From positions 1-64,000 of the forward strand of contig VIKE01000010.1 of the NCBI GenBank assembly GCA_008080565.1: a DNA stretch of 64,000 nt, given 5' to 3'. Source of the stretch: Rhodocyclaceae bacterium (GTDB lineage: Bacteria > Pseudomonadota > Gammaproteobacteria > Burkholderiales > Rhodocyclaceae). Positions 40,991 to 51,069 of this stretch are shown in pieces; position 1 is the stretch's first letter, and each line of letters opens with the position of its first letter. The notes under the pieces are model-generated. The model had not been told where the DNA came from. It ran no database searches and saw nothing but the letters and a program-made list of their open reading frames with translations. A program made the position numbers and the translations under genes.

Positions 40991-42748
40991 ATGAGCACTC
41001 TCACCAATCCCTTCGAGATCGCCCGGGAAACCCTGCGACTTCTGGCCGTGCGCCGTATTCCGCCATCGCCGGAGAACTACCAGACGCTTTATCACGAGAT
41101 CGCCGGAACCAAACCGGCCGGTGCTTCATTTCCGGAAGTGCAACTGCGCTCACTCGCCGCCGCCCTGCCCAAAGCGTCGCCCGACCAGTTACGTTTAGCA
41201 CGGCAACTCGAAGAGGCTGTCAAAGCGGCCAATTGGGAAGACTACAAGAAGTATCTGAGCGATTTCGTTGCTGGCCTTGCCGAATCGCAAAAACTGGCCT
41301 GGTCAGAGTTGATAACCGATCTGCTGCGTTTGTGGGATGCCAAACATCCGGGGCTGACCTCCGCCCGCAAACGCGAGTCGCTCGAACACGTGTTGACGAG
41401 CAACGCCGCCAATCCCGACACGCTGTACACCCGCTTGCAGAGCCTGTTACGCTCGTGGGGACAAGGCAAGGAGGCGGAGGCCGTCAATCCCGCCGAAGCC
41501 GGCAATATCGAAATTAGCCCAAATTCCGGGTTGACCGTAACAACGGCCGACCTGCTGCCCGAGCTGCGCGAATTGTTTGCTTTTACGCTCGAAACCGCGA
41601 TGGCCACTCAACTGATCGAAAGCCCGCAGCTTTCCACCGATGCCAAGGCGCTGGCCAAGGACATCCGCAGCGCGACGAGTCCGGCCCAGTTGCAGGAATT
41701 TCTCGTTCGCCTGAAGCGCTTCGCCTTCAAGCTCGAACTACTGGCCGAAGATCAGGCAGAACTCCGCCAAAGTCTCCTTGGTCTGCTTCGTCTGCTGGTC
41801 GGCAACATCACCGACCTGGTCCTCGATGATCACTGGCTGCACGGACAGATAGAGGTGGTCCGGGAAATCATCGACAAGCCGCTGTCACAGCGCGCCCTAG
41901 ATGACGCCGAACGGCGGCTGAAGGAAGTCCTCTACAAGCAAAGCCAGCTCAAGGCCAGCCTGTCGGAAGCCAGGGATGCCATCAAGAGCATGCTGGCCGG
42001 CTTTGTCGATCACCTCGCTGACTTTGCCGAGGCGACCTCGGACTACCACGACAAAATTGAAAGTTGCGCCGGGAAAATCAGCTCCGCCACCGACATCTCC
42101 GAACTGGAAAGCGTGCTGGGTGAAGTCATGCGCGAAACCAGGACGATCCAGATCAATGCCCAGCGCTCCCGCGACGAACTGCGAATAACTCAGCAAAAGG
42201 TGCAGGAATCGGAAGCGCGTATCAGCGAGCTCGAACGCGAACTCGAAACCACCAGCGAACTCGTCCGCCACGACCAACTGACCGGCGTCCTCAACCGCCG
42301 TGGCCTGGAAGAGATCTTCACCAAGGAAGCCGCCCGGGCAACGCGCCATGAAACCTCACTGTGCGTTGCGTTGATCGACATCGACAACTTCAAGAAACTG
42401 AACGACTCGATGGGGCACGAGACCGGCGATGAAGCGCTCATCCATCTGGCGACAATCTGCCGTGAAACGCTCCGGCCGCAAGACACTGTCGCCCGTTATG
42501 GCGGTGAAGAATTCATTGTCCTGCTCCCGGATACTCCGCTCAATGATGCGGTGAGCGCGCTCACCCGCCTCCAACGCGAACTGACCAAAAAATTCTTCCT
42601 GCATGCCAATGAGAAGGTGCTGATTACATTTAGTGCGGGGGTTACGCAAATGAATTCAGAGGACAACCAGGCTACCGTGATTAAACGGGCTGACGAAGCG
42701 ATGTACCAAGCAAAACAGACAGGCAAAAACCGGGTGGTCAGCATATGA
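40991..42748 (+). CDS. Diguanylate cyclase (GGDEF)
   Basis: A 585-residue protein without clear membrane segments. A long helical N-terminal part (to about 400, with coiled-coil-like stretches such as AQRSRDELRITQQKVQESEARISELERELE) is followed by a GGDEF domain (about 415-580): DQLTGVLNRRG, ALIDIDNFKKLNDSMGH and active site RYGGEEF. An RPQD I-site lies five residues before GGEEF, so product inhibition by c-di-GMP is expected. Its stop overlaps the start of rfbF (ATGA), tying c-di-GMP synthesis to the glycan operon. No clear ribosome site precedes the ATG. Confidence 0.9.
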   Translation: MSTLTNPFEIARETLRLLAVRRIPPSPENYQTLYHEIAGTKPAGASFPEVQLRSLAAALPKASPDQLRLARQLEEAVKAANWEDYKKYLSDFVAGLAESQKLAWSELITDLLRLWDAKHPGLTSARKRESLEHVLTSNAANPDTLYTRLQSLLRSWGQGKEAEAVNPAEAGNIEISPNSGLTVTTADLLPELRELFAFTLETAMATQLIESPQLSTDAKALAKDIRSATSPAQLQEFLVRLKRFAFKLELLAEDQAELRQSLLGLLRLLVGNITDLVLDDHWLHGQIEVVREIIDKPLSQRALDDAERRLKEVLYKQSQLKASLSEARDAIKSMLAGFVDHLADFAEATSDYHDKIESCAGKISSATDISELESVLGEVMRETRTIQINAQRSRDELRITQQKVQESEARISELERELETTSELVRHDQLTGVLNRRGLEEIFTKEAARATRHETSLCVALIDIDNFKKLNDSMGHETGDEALIHLATICRETLRPQDTVARYGGEEFIVLLPDTPLNDAVSALTRLQRELTKKFFLHANEKVLITFSAGVTQMNSEDNQATVIKRADEAMYQAKQTGKNRVVSI

Positions 42749-43515
42749 AGGCCGTCATCCTGGCCGGGGGACTTGGCACCCGCATCAGCGAAGAATCGCA
42801 CCTCAAGCCCAAACCCATGATTGAAATTGGTGGAAAGCCAATCATTTGGCATATTTTGAAAATTTACTCCGCACACGGAATAAATGACTTCGTCATCTGC
42901 CTGGGCTACAAGGGCTACGTCGTCAAGGAATACTTCGCGAACTACTTCCTACACAACTCCAACGTCACATTCGACCTGACGAACAACCAAATGCAGGTGC
43001 ACCAGCGACATGCGGAGCCTTGGAAAGTGACACTGGTCGATACCGGCGAACACACCCAAACCGGCGGCCGACTTCGGCGAATTAAGGATTTTCTCGTTCC
43101 CAACGAGCCTTTCTGCTTCACCTATGGTGACGGGGTTGCAGACATCAACGTCACAGCACAAATCGCTTTTCACAAGCGCCACGGACTGGCTGCAACGGTC
43201 TGCGCAGTAACCCCCCCCGGGCGATTTGGCGCGCTCGACATCGACGGTTTTCAGGTCAGTCGTTTCCAAGAAAAGCCAATCGGCCAGGGCGGCCTGATCA
43301 ACGGTGGCTTTTTCGTTCTGCAACCGGAAGTCGTTGACCTGGTCGAAGACGACGCCCAGCCTTGGGAAGCGGAACCGATGCGCAACCTGGCCAGTCGCGG
43401 TGAATTGGCTGCATGGATGCACGAAGGCTTCTGGCAACCGATGGATACCCTGCGCGACAAGATGCATCTGGAAGAGCTCTGGCAACAAGGAAAAGCCCCC
43501 TGGAAAACATGGTGA
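42745..43515 (+). CDS. rfbF: Glucose-1-phosphate cytidylyltransferase
   Basis: A 256-residue nucleotidyltransferase starting MKAVILAGGLGTRISEESHLKPKPMIEIGGKPI, the RfbF signature with the pyrophosphorylase loop and the CTP-specific features. It makes CDP-glucose, the starter of CDP-3,6-dideoxyhexoses. It overlaps the diguanylate cyclase stop and the rfbG start. Confidence 0.94.
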   Translation: MKAVILAGGLGTRISEESHLKPKPMIEIGGKPIIWHILKIYSAHGINDFVICLGYKGYVVKEYFANYFLHNSNVTFDLTNNQMQVHQRHAEPWKVTLVDTGEHTQTGGRLRRIKDFLVPNEPFCFTYGDGVADINVTAQIAFHKRHGLAATVCAVTPPGRFGALDIDGFQVSRFQEKPIGQGGLINGGFFVLQPEVVDLVEDDAQPWEAEPMRNLASRGELAAWMHEGFWQPMDTLRDKMHLEELWQQGKAPWKTW

Positions 43516-44561
43516 ACCAACAGTTCTGGCAGGGCCGACGGGTTTTTCTGACAGGGCACACCGGCTTCAAAGGTAGCTGGCTGTCGATCTGGCTGCACGA
43601 ACTGGGCGCTGAACTCAGTGGTTACGCCCTGGCGCCACCAACCACCCCGGCGCTCTATGACATCGGACGGGTAGGTGAATGCCTCTCCTCCACCATAGGC
43701 GACATCCGTGATGCTGCGCAACTGGCCAACACGATGCGCGCGGCTGCGCCGGAAATCCTGTTCCATCTTGCCGCCCAACCGCTGGTCGGTGAAGGATATC
43801 GCAACCCGGTCGACACCTACGCGACTAACGTCATGGGGACCGTCAATGTTCTGGAAGCGGCACGATGCCTACCCAGCCTGCGCGCCATTGTCGTCATCAC
43901 TACCGACAAGTGCTACACCAATCACGAGACCGGCCGAGCCTTTAAGGAATCCGATCCACTGGGCGGTCACGACCCCTACAGCAGTAGCAAGGCGTGCACC
44001 GAACTGGTCAGCCATGCCTATCGCCAATCCTTCCTGAATCAGAATGGTATCCGTCTGGCCACCGCTCGGGCAGGCAACGTCATTGGCGGTGGCGACTGGG
44101 CTGCCAACCGCTTACTACCCGATCTCCTGCGCGCCTTCTCTCGGGGCGAGACTGCTCGGTTGCGCCATCCGCAAGCCATTCGCCCCTGGCAACACGTTCT
44201 GGACCCACTCTCCGGATACATCATGCTCGCAGAGCGGTTATGTGCAGGATCGGTGGCTGAACGGGCCTGGAACTTCGGGCCAGAGACCGCAGACTGCGTC
44301 ACCACCGGCGAGCTTGCCACGCGACTGTCAACCGCCTGGGGTCCGCAAGCCAGCTGGGCGCCCGACGAGGCAGCAGATTTCCCGCACGAAGCAACCTTGC
44401 TGAGTCTCGATGCCAGTGATGCAAAGAATATTCTCAAGTGGCGTCCGAAATGGCCGTTAACAGTGGCCGTTGAGCAAACCACCGCGTGGCATAAGGCGTG
44501 GCTTGCCGGGCATGACATGCAAGCGATCTGCCGCCGGCAGATCACCGAATACGCAGATTGA
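43509..44561 (+). CDS. rfbG: CDP-glucose 4,6-dehydratase
   Basis: The start MVNQQFWQGRRVFLTGHTGFKG (43509) overlaps the rfbF stop; the product is 350 residues. Rossmann motif GHTGFKGSW, catalytic ITTDKCYTNHE loop and the YSSSK triad (DPYSSSKACTE) are intact. It converts CDP-glucose to CDP-4-dehydro-6-deoxyglucose, the substrate of RfbH. Confidence 0.94.
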   Translation: MVNQQFWQGRRVFLTGHTGFKGSWLSIWLHELGAELSGYALAPPTTPALYDIGRVGECLSSTIGDIRDAAQLANTMRAAAPEILFHLAAQPLVGEGYRNPVDTYATNVMGTVNVLEAARCLPSLRAIVVITTDKCYTNHETGRAFKESDPLGGHDPYSSSKACTELVSHAYRQSFLNQNGIRLATARAGNVIGGGDWAANRLLPDLLRAFSRGETARLRHPQAIRPWQHVLDPLSGYIMLAERLCAGSVAERAWNFGPETADCVTTGELATRLSTAWGPQASWAPDEAADFPHEATLLSLDASDAKNILKWRPKWPLTVAVEQTTAWHKAWLAGHDMQAICRRQITEYAD

Positions 44562-44565
44562 CACC

Positions 44566-45802
44566 ATGACGTTAAACGAAGAACGACAAGATATCCTTCA
44601 GAGAGTGCGCGCATACGCCGCGCGCACGACTGCTGCGCCGGATTTCGCCCCAGGACAGAGCGTCATTCCACCCTCCGGCAAGTTGCTGGGGCCGGATGAG
44701 TTTGTGAATCTGGTTGACGCAGCGCTGGACGGCTGGCTGACCACCGGACGCTTTAATGCCGCGTTCGAGCAAAAGCTGGGCGACGCAACTGGGCAAACGC
44801 GCGCTGCGTCCCGGCGACGAGGTAATCACCGCCGCTGCGGGCTTTCCAACCACTGTCAATCCGATACTGCAAAACGGTCTGATCCCGGTCTTTGTCGACT
44901 CTGAAATTCCGACCTACAACCCGTCGCCAGCCAGCATCGAGGCCGCCATAACACCTAAAACTCGGGCAATCATGCTCGCGCATACACTGGGCAATCCGTT
45001 CGACGCTCATGCCTTGCGTGAACTGGCCGACCGCCACGGATTATGGCTGGTTGAGGATTGCTGCGACGCCCTTGGATCGACGCTCAACGGGCGTATGGTT
45101 GGCACTTTCGGGCACGTCGGCACGCTCTCCTTTTATCCGGCGCACCACATCACCATGGGCGAAGGCGGGGCAGTTTTCACGGTCGACCCGAAATTACGGC
45201 AAATTCTGGAATCCTTCCGTGACTGGGGCCGCGATTGCTGGTGCGCCCCGGGCTGTGACAACACCTGCGGCAAGCGCTTCGACTGGCAACACGGCGAACT
45301 GCCGGCCGGCTACGACCACAAGTACGTCTATTCGCACCTAGGCTACAACCTGAAGATCACCGATATGCAGGCGGCGATCGGGCTTGCCCAACTGGAACGC
45401 GTCGACCACTTCATCGCCACACGCAAACGCAATTTTGCCGATTTATTGAGTCAACTGTCCGGCTTGCATGAGTTCCTGGTTCTCCCGGAAGCCACTTCTG
45501 GCAGCGACCCATCCTGGTTCGGCTTCCCGCTGACGCTGCGCGACGAGGTGCCTTTCGACCGCGTCACGCTGCTGCGCTACCTTGATCAGCACAAGATCGG
45601 TACGCGCCTACTGTTTGCCGGCAACCTGACGCGCCAACCGTACATGGCCGGCCGACACTACCGTGTGGCCGGCCCGTTGGACAACGCCGACCGCATCATG
45701 AAAAACACCTTCTGGCTCGGGATTCACCCTGCCTTGGACCCGCACATGATCTCCTACGTCGCTGACCGGATCAGAACCTTTATCGGGGTAGATTTCGCAT
45801 GA
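44566..45802 (+). pseudogene. rfbH: Broken CDP-4-dehydro-6-deoxyglucose 3-dehydratase gene (rfbH)
   Basis: Frame 1 from ATG 44566 (MTLNEERQDILQRVRAYAAR...) runs to [11 protein letters not shown], then loses homology. Frame 2 resumes at [25 protein letters not shown] and continues to 45802. About 30 residues that should link the parts, including the SGSSAN motif that holds the PLP phosphate, are absent. The rest keeps the diagnostic features: His in place of the PLP lysine (HHITMGEGG) and the 2Fe-2S cysteines ([11 protein letters not shown]). The junction lies near 44800 beside two copies of CTGGGC. As written the gene cannot make a functional enzyme; a sequencing or assembly error is the alternative. 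Confidence 0.85.
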
Positions 45803-47658
45803 CCGGTCACCTGCGCGTTGCCGATTACATTGCGCAGCGCTGCGCCGAAGCCGGTGCACGCCATGTGTTTCTGGTCACGGGTGGTGGTGCAATGCACCTG
45901 AACGATGCATTTGGTCGCCATCCACAGCTTTCGCCGATCTGTTTCCACCACGAGCAGGCAGCAGCCATGGCAGCTGAAGGTCATTATCGTACCTCGCGCC
46001 GCCTTGCCGTACTCAATGTGACCACCGGCCCTGGTGGAATCAACGCATTGAACGGAGTCTATGGCGCCTATGTCGACTCCATCGCCATGCTCGTTGTTTC
46101 AGGACAGGTCAAGCGCGAAACCTACCTCCGTAACTACCCGCAACCCTTGCGGCAACTGGGCGACCAGGAAGTCGACATCGTCAGCATGGCGCGCCCGATC
46201 ACCAAGTACGCCACGACGGTCCAGAACCCGTGCGAGATTCGGCGCGTCATGGACAAGGCGATATTCCTGTCTACGCACGGCCGCCCCGGGCCAGTCTGGA
46301 TAGACGTTCCGGTCGACGTCCAAAGCACGCAAATCGATCCGAGCGACCTGCCAGGCTGGGATAGTGCCGATCACGAGAGCCTGCTCGACGACCCCGAACT
46401 TTGTCCAAATACACGCGCCTGGCTAGCGCAGCAGCCGACGACGACCTTCGATACGGCCCTGGACGCCTTGCTGGCAGCCCTAAAGGAGGCCAAGCGGCCG
46501 GTGCTGATGGCTGGTACCGGCATTCGCCTGTCTGGCATGCAGGAGGCGTTCATCACCCTGTGTCTCCGTCTCGGGATACCTGTAGTTACCGGCTGGAACG
46601 CCCACGACTCTCTGACCGACGACCATCCCTGCTATGCCGGCCGCCCCGGTACCGTCGGCGACCGCGCCGGCAACTTCACGGTCCAGAATGCGGACCTGCT
46701 GATCGTACTCGGTTGCCGCCTGAATATCCGCCAGATCAGTTACAACTGGCAAAGCTTCGCCGCCGGCGCCCGTAAGTTTATGGTCGACATTGATGCCGTC
46801 GAAATGGACAAGCCAACGCTGTCGATCGACTACAAGATCCACGCCGATCTAGCCGACTTCATTCCGGCACTGCTCAAGCGCCTCGATGGCTACACGCCAG
46901 CCAGGGAACACCAAGACTACCTTCGCTGGTGCCGCGACCGGGTTAGCCGCTACCCCGTCGTTAGCACTGCACAAAGAACAACAAACCGGCCACTCAACCC
47001 CTACTATTTTGTCGAACTGCTGTTCGCCAAGCTGGATGAGGATGCGGTGGTTGTCACCGGCAACGGCTCCGCCTGCGTCATGGGCTTCCAGGCGGCTCGC
47101 CTGCGGGCCGGGCAGCGTCTATTTACCAACTCCGGCGATGCCTCGATGGGGTACGACCTGCCGGCTGCAATCGGCGCCTGTATCGCACGCAACAAGCAAC
47201 GGGTGATCTGCCTCGCCGGCGACGGCAGCCTGATGATGAACCTTCAGGAGTTGCAAACGCTCGTTGGCTATCAGCTACCAGTCAAGGTCATCGTCCTGAA
47301 CAACGCCGGTTACCTCTCCATCCGCCAAACCCAGTCTGCCTACTTCCAAGACAACATGTTCGGCATCGGCCCGGACAACGGCGTCAGCCTGCCCGATTTT
47401 GTCGCCGTGGCGCACTCTCTGGGACTGCCTGCGCACCGCGTCGCAAGCGCGGAAGACTGGCTATCGCAAGCAACCGAAGACTTGCTTTCAGCCCCGGGAC
47501 CGGCGCTCATAGAGGTCGTTGTCGACCCCGCACAAGGATTTTCTCCAAAACTAGCCTCAAGAAAACTCCCCGATGGGTCGATGAGTACACCAGCGCTGGA
47601 TGACATGTCTCCGTTTCTGGATAGAGATGAGCTTGCAGCAAGCCGTTTCTCAGACTGA
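45799..47658 (+). CDS. Thiamine diphosphate-dependent acetolactate synthase-like enzyme
   Basis: A 619-residue ThDP enzyme: catalytic Glu in [17 protein letters not shown] (about 50-65), [13 protein letters not shown], and the ThDP/Mg site [29 protein letters not shown] near 475-505. The tail [21 protein letters not shown] is typical of copies found in O-antigen loci. In Yersinia YerE, a relative, adds a two-carbon unit from pyruvate to a CDP-keto-dideoxysugar to make a branched sugar. That role fits the CDP-sugar neighbours but is inferred. It overlaps rfbH by 4 bases. Confidence 0.88.
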   Translation: MTGHLRVADYIAQRCAEAGARHVFLVTGGGAMHLNDAFGRHPQLSPICFHHEQAAAMAAEGHYRTSRRLAVLNVTTGPGGINALNGVYGAYVDSIAMLVVSGQVKRETYLRNYPQPLRQLGDQEVDIVSMARPITKYATTVQNPCEIRRVMDKAIFLSTHGRPGPVWIDVPVDVQSTQIDPSDLPGWDSADHESLLDDPELCPNTRAWLAQQPTTTFDTALDALLAALKEAKRPVLMAGTGIRLSGMQEAFITLCLRLGIPVVTGWNAHDSLTDDHPCYAGRPGTVGDRAGNFTVQNADLLIVLGCRLNIRQISYNWQSFAAGARKFMVDIDAVEMDKPTLSIDYKIHADLADFIPALLKRLDGYTPAREHQDYLRWCRDRVSRYPVVSTAQRTTNRPLNPYYFVELLFAKLDEDAVVVTGNGSACVMGFQAARLRAGQRLFTNSGDASMGYDLPAAIGACIARNKQRVICLAGDGSLMMNLQELQTLVGYQLPVKVIVLNNAGYLSIRQTQSAYFQDNMFGIGPDNGVSLPDFVAVAHSLGLPAHRVASAEDWLSQATEDLLSAPGPALIEVVVDPAQGFSPKLASRKLPDGSMSTPALDDMSPFLDRDELAASRFSD

Positions 47659-47664
47659 GAACTC

Positions 47665-48306
47665 ATGTACTCAACAATTGTTTACGACCTCGATGGAACG
47701 CTGATCGATAGCGCGGCGACGGTAGCAGGGCTGCTGAATGACCTGCGAGCCGAACGCACTTTGCTGCCACTGGCAAGGGAAGATTTAACGCCATGGCTAA
47801 GTGTTGGAGGCAAGACCATGGTTGCCGCAGCACTTAACATTGCCAAGGACGAGGCACAAGCCTATCTTGATATATTTCGTGCTCGTTACCTCGCGTTGCC
47901 AACCAATCCGGCAACACTCTACCCTGACGTACACAAAACATTATCAACACTGAAATCCAGAGGTATCCGGCTTGGCCTTTGCACCAACAAGCCAAGGCAA
48001 CTCACCGAAAAAATCCTCGCCGAAACGGGGCTTAATATATATTTTAATGCCGTTTGTGCGGGTCTAGACTTGCCCACCAGCAAACCCCATCCGGATAACC
48101 TGCATGCGTGCTTGAATGGATTGGGCAGCTCCCCGGACGAAACTCTCGTAGTCGGCGACAGTTGCGTTGATCAAGCCATAGCAAAGGCATGTGGCACCGG
48201 ATTTGTATTCTTCAGCGGTGGCTACGATGACGGCGTTAGTCAGGAAAACCGCACCCTAACAATTCAGCACCATGCTGAGATATTCAATCTGATCCAATTC
48301 CAGTAA
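47665..48306 (+). CDS. HAD-family phosphatase
   Basis: A 213-residue HAD hydrolase: motif [11 protein letters not shown] (residues 7-16), motif II LCTNKP near 105, motif III Lys (TSKPHPDN) near 135 and motif [18 protein letters not shown] near 160. Phosphoglycolate-phosphatase-like size with an alpha-helical cap. In a glycan cluster it probably removes phosphate from a sugar or sugar acid phosphate. Confidence 0.88.
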   Translation: MYSTIVYDLDGTLIDSAATVAGLLNDLRAERTLLPLAREDLTPWLSVGGKTMVAAALNIAKDEAQAYLDIFRARYLALPTNPATLYPDVHKTLSTLKSRGIRLGLCTNKPRQLTEKILAETGLNIYFNAVCAGLDLPTSKPHPDNLHACLNGLGSSPDETLVVGDSCVDQAIAKACGTGFVFFSGGYDDGVSQENRTLTIQHHAEIFNLIQFQ

Positions 48307-48316
48307 AGGTTCCATC

Positions 48317-49126
48317 ATGAATGTTTGCGAACGCAAGATGCTGAGTCTGCTCAAAGCACTCAAGAACGATTATGGCTGTGTTGCGGTCAAAGCAGAGTTT
48401 GAAGCAGAGGGCACTCGCGTGGACGAACTGCTTCGCCTCATGGAGATCGCCCGCAAAGCCGATTTGAAAATTGGACTGAAAGTCGGTGGTTGCGAAGCGA
48501 TGCGCGATCTCATCGAGAGCAAGCAATTTGGCGTGGAGTACATCATTGCCCCGATGGTCGAAACCCCATACGCATTAAGCAAATTCATTCAGGCCAAGGA
48601 TCATGTTTACACCCAAGATGAGCAGATTGACACCGAATTCCTTTTCAACATGGAGACCCACACGACCTTTACGTCGATTGCCGCAATGTCCGATATGGCT
48701 GTAGCAGGGGGCTTGGCTGGCATTGTCTTGGGCCGTGTCGACTTTGTGGGTTCGCTAGGCTGGGGCCGCGAGGCAGTCAATTCCCCCAGCATGGCAGAGT
48801 TTTGTCAGGTAGCGGCCCAGCACTGCCGTGACAAGCATCTTGACCTTGTCATTGGTGGTGGCGTATCGGCTGACGCAATCCCATTTCTGACGGAGGTCCG
48901 TAAAACGCATTTGACTCGCTTCGAGACGCGTAAGGTTATTTTCGGCGCCAACGCTCTAGACATCTCTGAAATCCGTGAAGGCCTGCGCGTGGCGGTGCAT
49001 TTCGAACTGTTGTGGCTGCAGAACAAGCGTGATTATCATGGCTTCATCCATCGGGAAGACAATGCTCGAATCGAGATGCTTGAAAAGCGCTGGCAAGTGC
49101 TATCCGAAACCATACCAAATTACTGA
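48317..49126 (+). CDS. HpcH/HpaI-type aldolase-like protein
   Basis: A 269-residue TIM-barrel-like protein with the features of the HpcH/HpaI/citrate lyase family: [40 protein letters not shown] and [15 protein letters not shown]. It is distinct from the catabolic hpaI at 23.2 kb. Position between a HAD phosphatase and radical SAM genes suggests a role in making an unusual sugar or acid substituent, not catabolism. Confidence 0.8.
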   Translation: MNVCERKMLSLLKALKNDYGCVAVKAEFEAEGTRVDELLRLMEIARKADLKIGLKVGGCEAMRDLIESKQFGVEYIIAPMVETPYALSKFIQAKDHVYTQDEQIDTEFLFNMETHTTFTSIAAMSDMAVAGGLAGIVLGRVDFVGSLGWGREAVNSPSMAEFCQVAAQHCRDKHLDLVIGGGVSADAIPFLTEVRKTHLTRFETRKVIFGANALDISEIREGLRVAVHFELLWLQNKRDYHGFIHREDNARIEMLEKRWQVLSETIPNY

Positions 49127-49150
49127 CATCCCCCAACAAAGGCATCCGTC

Positions 49151-50230
49151 GTGAGCGAAAAAAGCATTGCCGCCGTCATCCAGCCGCGCATCCACTCCGC
49201 AGCCAAAGTCCCCCTGGAGGATCAGGTGCCGTTGAGCACACCGTTCTCTGTCCATATAGACGTATGTAGTGTCTGCAACTACAAATGCAGCTTCTGCTTT
49301 CAGGCTGATAGCCACGCAATGAAAGCCGTCGGCCTTAAGCGCGGCATGATGTCGCTCAGCCTGTTCAAGAAGATCGTCGACGACCTCAAGGCTTTCGATC
49401 AAAAAATCAAGAAGATCAAGATTGGCAACCACGGCGAACCCACCTTGCATCCGGATCTACCGGCGATGATTCGCTATGCCCGCGACAGTGGCACCGCCGA
49501 AATCATCGAACTGTTCACCAACGCCTCCCAACTTGAGCCCGCACTCAACAGGGCGCTGATCGACAGTGGCCTGCAACGCATCAACATTTCGCTCGAAGGC
49601 TTGTCAGACGAACGTTATCAACAGGTTGCCGGCATCAAGCAAAGCTTCCCAGCGATTGTTGAAGGGGTCAGACATCTTTATTCCATTCGTGGCGACTGCA
49701 AGATCTATGTCAAGATTGCGGATCAGACCAGCGCCCTATCTAGCAACATCACACACAAATTCGTCCTAAGCGATGCCGAGCGTGAATATTTTTACGACAC
49801 CTTCGGCAATATTTGCGACGAGATATTCATTGAGAAGGTTGTCCCGCAGTGGGCCGAGGTACAGCTTGACAAGCAAAATCAGGTCTCAGAAACAGGCATG
49901 TATGCCCAGAAGGTCAATGTAGACAAGGATGTCTGTCCCTTTATCTTCATGTACCTGCATTTCAACTGTGACGGCACAACCAGCCCCTGCACACTGGACT
50001 GGCCACGCAAGGTCGTTATCGGTAATGTCGAACAGCAGTCCGTCAAAGACATCTGGAATGGCCAGCAATTGCGGGCGCTACAGGTCGCAATGCTCGAAGG
50101 CAAGCGTTGCGACATCAATTTTTGCAAGAACTGCACCGCTCCCGTCGTTTGTGTCGAAGAAGATCTCGACCCGCACAAGACCAGCTTGCTGGAGAAAATC
50201 CGCCCCCTGCTGGCTGAGGTATCGCGTTGA
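49151..50230 (+). CDS. Radical SAM protein with SPASM-like C-terminus
   Basis: Starting at GTG 49151, the 359-residue product has CSVCNYKCSFCF (about 37-48) with the CxxxCxxC cluster motif and a C-terminal Cys set (CPFIFMYLHFNCDGTTSPC and CDINFCKNC) typical of SPASM auxiliary clusters. The substrate is unknown. Two more radical SAM genes follow in the same operon. Confidence 0.87.
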   Translation: MSEKSIAAVIQPRIHSAAKVPLEDQVPLSTPFSVHIDVCSVCNYKCSFCFQADSHAMKAVGLKRGMMSLSLFKKIVDDLKAFDQKIKKIKIGNHGEPTLHPDLPAMIRYARDSGTAEIIELFTNASQLEPALNRALIDSGLQRINISLEGLSDERYQQVAGIKQSFPAIVEGVRHLYSIRGDCKIYVKIADQTSALSSNITHKFVLSDAEREYFYDTFGNICDEIFIEKVVPQWAEVQLDKQNQVSETGMYAQKVNVDKDVCPFIFMYLHFNCDGTTSPCTLDWPRKVVIGNVEQQSVKDIWNGQQLRALQVAMLEGKRCDINFCKNCTAPVVCVEEDLDPHKTSLLEKIRPLLAEVSR

Positions 50231-51069
50231 TGAAAATACTGATTCTTGGTTCCAACGGCTTCATTGGCAGGAACTTGGTGCATTACCTGACTACCCGCAA
50301 CTATGAGGTTCTCGCGCCGAAACGCGCCGAGCTTGACCTACTCGACCAGGAGGCGACCGAAGCCTACCTGCGCGAACAACATCCCGACGTGGTGATCAAC
50401 AGTGCAATCAACATCCACTCGGCTGAAGCCAACCTGAACATCTACTACAACCTCGAACGTTGCGCAGCCAACTTTGGTCGACTGATCAACATCGGCTCGG
50501 GTGCCGAATATGCTGCCCGCTTCTACACGCCACTGATGGCCGAATCCTATTTTGGCTGCAATATTCCAGCAGACACCTATGGCATTTCCAAGTTCTGCAT
50601 CGCCAAGGATATCGAGCGCTCACCCCACGATTTCGTCAATCTGCGAGTTTTCGCCATCTTCGGCGAGCACGAGGACCATAGCCGGCGCTTTATCTCGAAC
50701 AATATCTGCGCCTCGATCCGCAACGGGACAATCACCGTCAATCGCAATTCGATCTTTGATTACCTCGATGTTCAGGACTTCGTCAGAATCATCGAAAAAT
50801 TTCTGACCTTGCCAACAGCATTCAAGTCCTACAACGTCTGCACTGCAACCCAGCACAGCCTGACCGATCTGGCTGGCGTCATTGACCACGAAAGTGGTCG
50901 CGACAACACGCTGACTATCATTAATAGCGACATCTACTCGACCTACACTGGCGACAACCGTCGCCTGCTAGATGCCATCGGCGATTTCCGTTTTACCCCG
51001 ATCGAGGACTCCGTCAAGCGTCTGTTCGCGTGGTACGAAACGGAATTCGCTGCAGGCAGGATTGCATGA
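50230..51069 (+). CDS. NAD-dependent epimerase/dehydratase (SDR), intact triad
   Basis: I use ATG 50230 (MKILILGSNGFIGRNLV), which overlaps the previous stop by one base; the ORF track uses the TTG before it. 279 residues. The Rossmann GxxGxxG and YGISK catalytic Tyr/Lys motif (DTYGISKF) are intact. It is a clear paralogue of the gene at 55.3 kb. Confidence 0.87.
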   Translation: MKILILGSNGFIGRNLVHYLTTRNYEVLAPKRAELDLLDQEATEAYLREQHPDVVINSAINIHSAEANLNIYYNLERCAANFGRLINIGSGAEYAARFYTPLMAESYFGCNIPADTYGISKFCIAKDIERSPHDFVNLRVFAIFGEHEDHSRRFISNNICASIRNGTITVNRNSIFDYLDVQDFVRIIEKFLTLPTAFKSYNVCTATQHSLTDLAGVIDHESGRDNTLTIINSDIYSTYTGDNRRLLDAIGDFRFTPIEDSVKRLFAWYETEFAAGRIA

